Below, one piece after another: positions 42,528 through 44,403 of a DNA stretch of 44,403 bases (position 1 is its first letter; each line of letters opens with the position of its first letter). Source of the DNA: Pannonibacter indicus (GTDB taxonomy: Bacteria; Pseudomonadota; Alphaproteobacteria; Rhizobiales; Stappiaceae); the NCBI RefSeq assembly GCF_001418225.1, contig NZ_LIPT01000016.1, positions 17,861-62,263 of the forward strand, in the 5' to 3' direction. The notes under the pieces were generated by a model. The model did not search any database, had not been told where the DNA came from, and saw only the letters and a list, made by a program, of their open reading frames with translations. A program made the translations under genes and the position numbers.

Positions 42528-42829
42528 TTCGCGGCCTCCCGGGCAAGGGCTTCAAGATCAGGCTTCGGTTCCCCGGTCTTGTAGGTGCAGATGAACTTGT
42601 CGCTCACCGTGTCGCGCACGGCATTGAAGAAGCGCCCACAGCCATGGGCGTGGCGCCAGCGCTCGGCATAGAGCCCGCGTGTGTTGGAGCGCATGTAGAG
42701 AAACTGGGCCCATTCCTCGTCATTGAGGGCGGAAGGATCGGCCGGGCGGGCGATATGCGCCTCGCCGCCGTAGCGGAATTCGGTCTCGGGCCGTTCGACG
42801 CCGCAACAGGGGCAGAAAATCAGCAGCAT
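42524..42829 (-). CDS. soxD: Sarcosine oxidase, delta subunit
   Basis: A 101-residue zinc-binding subunit. The N-terminus MLLIFCPCCG gives Cys6 and Cys9, and WRHAHGCGRFF gives His60 and Cys64 as the likely zinc ligands. The middle DPSALNDEEWAQFLYMRSNTRGLYAERW is the family signature. It starts ten bases after soxB and overlaps soxA by four bases. Its role is structural within the heterotetramer. Confidence 0.97.
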   Translation of the reverse strand: MLLIFCPCCGVERPETEFRYGGEAHIARPADPSALNDEEWAQFLYMRSNTRGLYAERWRHAHGCGRFFNAVRDTVSDKFICTYKTGEPKPDLEALAREAAK

Positions 42830-42839
42830 GGAGAAAGCC

Positions 42840-44093
42840 TCAGTGAGCCACGGCGGCAGCAGCCGCCTCGTCGATCAGGCGTCCGGTGCGGAACCTGTCC
42901 AGGGAGAAGGGGGCGTTGATGGGGTGCGGCGTGCCGGTTGCAATGGTGTGGGCAAACACATGGCCCGAGCCCGGCGTCGCCTTGAAGCCGCCCGTGCCCC
43001 AGCCGCAGTTGACATAGAGCCCCGGCACCGGCGTTAGCCCGATGATCGGCGAGCGGTCCGGCGTGTTGTCGACGATGCCGCCCCAGTTGCGCAGCATGCG
43101 CATGCGCCGGAACATCGGGAACAACTCGCAGATGGCATCGAGCGTGTGCGTGGTAATGTGCAGCCCGCCCGCCTGCGAATAGGAGACGAACTGGTCCGTG
43201 CCCGCGCCGATCACCAGCTCGCCCTTGTCGGACTGGGAGATATAGGCGTGGATGGTGTTGGACATGACCACGCAAGGGAAGGCGGGCTTCACCGGCTCGG
43301 ACACCAGCGCCTGCAGCGGATTGGATTCCAGCGGCAGCTTCAGTCCCGCCATGGCCATGACGACGGAGGTGTTGCCGGCCGCGACACAGCCGATCTTCTT
43401 TGCCCCGATGAAGCCGCGGGAGGTCTCCACGCCCGTGACCTCGCCGGAAGGCGCCCGGCGGATGCCGGTGACGGCGCAGTTCTGGATGATATCGACCCCC
43501 ATGGCGCTTGCCGCGCGGGCATAGCCCCAGGCCACGGCATCATGCCGGGCCGTGCCGCCCACCCGCTGCAGGGCCGCGCCCATCACCGGATAGCGGATGT
43601 TTTTTCCGATGTTGAGCGGCGGGCAGAATTCCTTCGCCTCTTCCGGCGTCATCCATTCGTTCTCGACCCCGGCCAGCCGGTTGGCGTGGATGTGGCGCTT
43701 GAACACCTGCACGTCATGTACCGTATGGGCCAGCATCATCACGCCGCGCTTGGAATACATGACGTTGTAATTGAGGTCCTGCGACAGCCCGTCCCACAGG
43801 TTCAGCGCGTGCTGGTAGAGAGCAGCGCTTTCCTCCCACAGGTAGTTGGAACGCACGATGGTGGTGTTGCGGCCCGTGTTGCCGCCGCCGAGCCAGCCCT
43901 TATCCAGCACGGCCACATTGGTGATGCCGTGCACCTTGGCCAGATAATAGGCGGTGGCCAGCCCATGGCCGCCGGCGCCGATGATGATGACGTCATAGGC
44001 GGCCTTGGGCTCCGGAGAGCGCCATTGGCGGCCCCAGTTCTTGTGCGCGCTGAAGGCGTTTTTCGCCAGTTCGAGAAGGGAATAGCGCGTCAT
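42840..44093 (-). CDS. soxB: Sarcosine oxidase, beta subunit
   Basis: A 417-residue flavoprotein subunit that carries the catalytic FAD and takes part in FMN binding. The Rossmann loop [18 protein letters not shown] is near residue 36, and [16 protein letters not shown] holds a His (184 from the chosen start) at the position I take to be the covalent FMN site of the family. The C-terminal [20 protein letters not shown] is typical. The ATG at 44093 ([14 protein letters not shown]) matches the family's usual N-terminus, with AAGGAG some 13 bases upstream; an upstream ATG at 44117 is less likely. It is the first gene of the sox operon. Confidence 0.96.
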   Translation of the reverse strand: MTRYSLLELAKNAFSAHKNWGRQWRSPEPKAAYDVIIIGAGGHGLATAYYLAKVHGITNVAVLDKGWLGGGNTGRNTTIVRSNYLWEESAALYQHALNLWDGLSQDLNYNVMYSKRGVMMLAHTVHDVQVFKRHIHANRLAGVENEWMTPEEAKEFCPPLNIGKNIRYPVMGAALQRVGGTARHDAVAWGYARAASAMGVDIIQNCAVTGIRRAPSGEVTGVETSRGFIGAKKIGCVAAGNTSVVMAMAGLKLPLESNPLQALVSEPVKPAFPCVVMSNTIHAYISQSDKGELVIGAGTDQFVSYSQAGGLHITTHTLDAICELFPMFRRMRMLRNWGGIVDNTPDRSPIIGLTPVPGLYVNCGWGTGGFKATPGSGHVFAHTIATGTPHPINAPFSLDRFRTGRLIDEAAAAAVAH

Positions 44094-44403
44094 GGCCGCC
44101 GGCAGGCTCCTTGTCATGATGTGCCGCTGCGCCGCCGCCGGGCAGGGCTTGTTGTCTCAGTGTGACTGACGCGGACGGCTGGGCACAAGGGAGCCTCACG
44201 TCAGAACAGGCCTCTCACTTTTGCCAGCAGCAGCGCAACATCCTAACCTCAGACAGTCCTGCAATGGTCAGAATCCGACATGTCCGCCGCACCGGCCGCA
44301 GAGACCGGAAAATTCTGATGGAACAGGGGGTGATCGGCCCCCACGGACGGGTCCAATTTGATTGTTAGTGCAATGATGGTCGTGGCGCCAGCGCGGGCGG
44401 CAT
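44094..44403 (-). other. Upstream region of the sox operon, possible end of another gene
   Basis: The 310 bases before soxB hold no complete gene. On the minus strand a frame entering from beyond the window ends at TAA (44367-44365), preceded by 12 sense codons; this may be the 3' end of an upstream gene, but it is too short to identify. A hairpin GGGGG/CCCCC (44326-44342) after it could be that gene's terminator. The sox promoter should lie between about 44100 and 44320; I see no clear consensus. Confidence 0.3.

Noticed and set aside
39684-42584. A 966-residue plus-strand frame opposite soxA
   Set aside because: SoxA on the minus strand is unmistakable; the plus frame has no recognisable domain.
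44162-44368. Small plus-strand frame upstream of soxB
   Set aside because: No ribosome site, unnatural residue use, and it overlaps the presumed sox control region.

Overview
The window looks like a piece of an alphaproteobacterial chromosome, most likely from the order Hyphomicrobiales (Rhizobiales) and possibly close to the Stappiaceae. The clues are high GC with compact genes, the linkage of a PaaI-type thioesterase to rplM-rpsI, a DUF3126 gene, a PAS_5 gene next to a tandem PilZ gene, a class I PHA synthase, a BTLCP-type transglutaminase-like protease and a soxBDAG sarcosine oxidase operon. The lineage call is inference from protein families; there is no rRNA or tRNA gene in the window to confirm it.

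Layout. Positions 1-823 hold the leader-distal end of a type I-E CRISPR array with 14 repeats and 13 spacers; cas genes and leader must lie left of the window. Then come trkH and sfsA (+); an L,D-transpeptidase, a small secreted protein, gpt, a CinA-type protein, an FAD monooxygenase and a CHCC zinc-finger protein (-); two overlapping alpha/beta hydrolases (+); a crotonase-fold protein (-); cysE and DUF3126 (+); two unknown membrane proteins; a gamma-carbonic anhydrase (+); a transglutaminase-like protease (-); a very AT-rich island; PilZ-PilZ and PAS_5 proteins (-); a rhomboid protease and a CBS-pair protein (+); a CoA-binding protein with a second crotonase (-); thioesterase, rplM, rpsI and a small EamA transporter (+); guanine deaminase (-); a toxin-antitoxin pair whose toxin is frameshifted; agmatinase; a DUF6653 membrane protein and phaC (-); a lipoprotein; the row alaC-hom-glpX-recJ (+); a nitrilase-family amidase, a Nudix hydrolase and a PiT phosphate transporter (+); and soxB-soxD-soxA-soxG (-).

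Most genes are housekeeping or central metabolism: potassium and phosphate uptake, purine salvage (gpt, guaD), cysteine and threonine/methionine precursors (cysE, hom), gluconeogenesis (glpX), PHA storage, agmatine and sarcosine breakdown, cell-wall cross-linking, ribosome assembly and recombination. The parts with accessory character are the CRISPR array, the broken toxin-antitoxin locus, the AT-rich island and several dispersed or inverted intergenic repeats.

The observation most worth following is in the array. Spacers 1 and 12 of the window (30-61 and 702-733) match at 28 of 32 bases. All four differences are compatible with synonymous codon changes in one reading frame, and two of them fall in the type I-E seed. 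This points to two separate captures of the same protein-coding site from diverged relatives of one mobile element. I found no clear sign of a wholly new multi-gene system.
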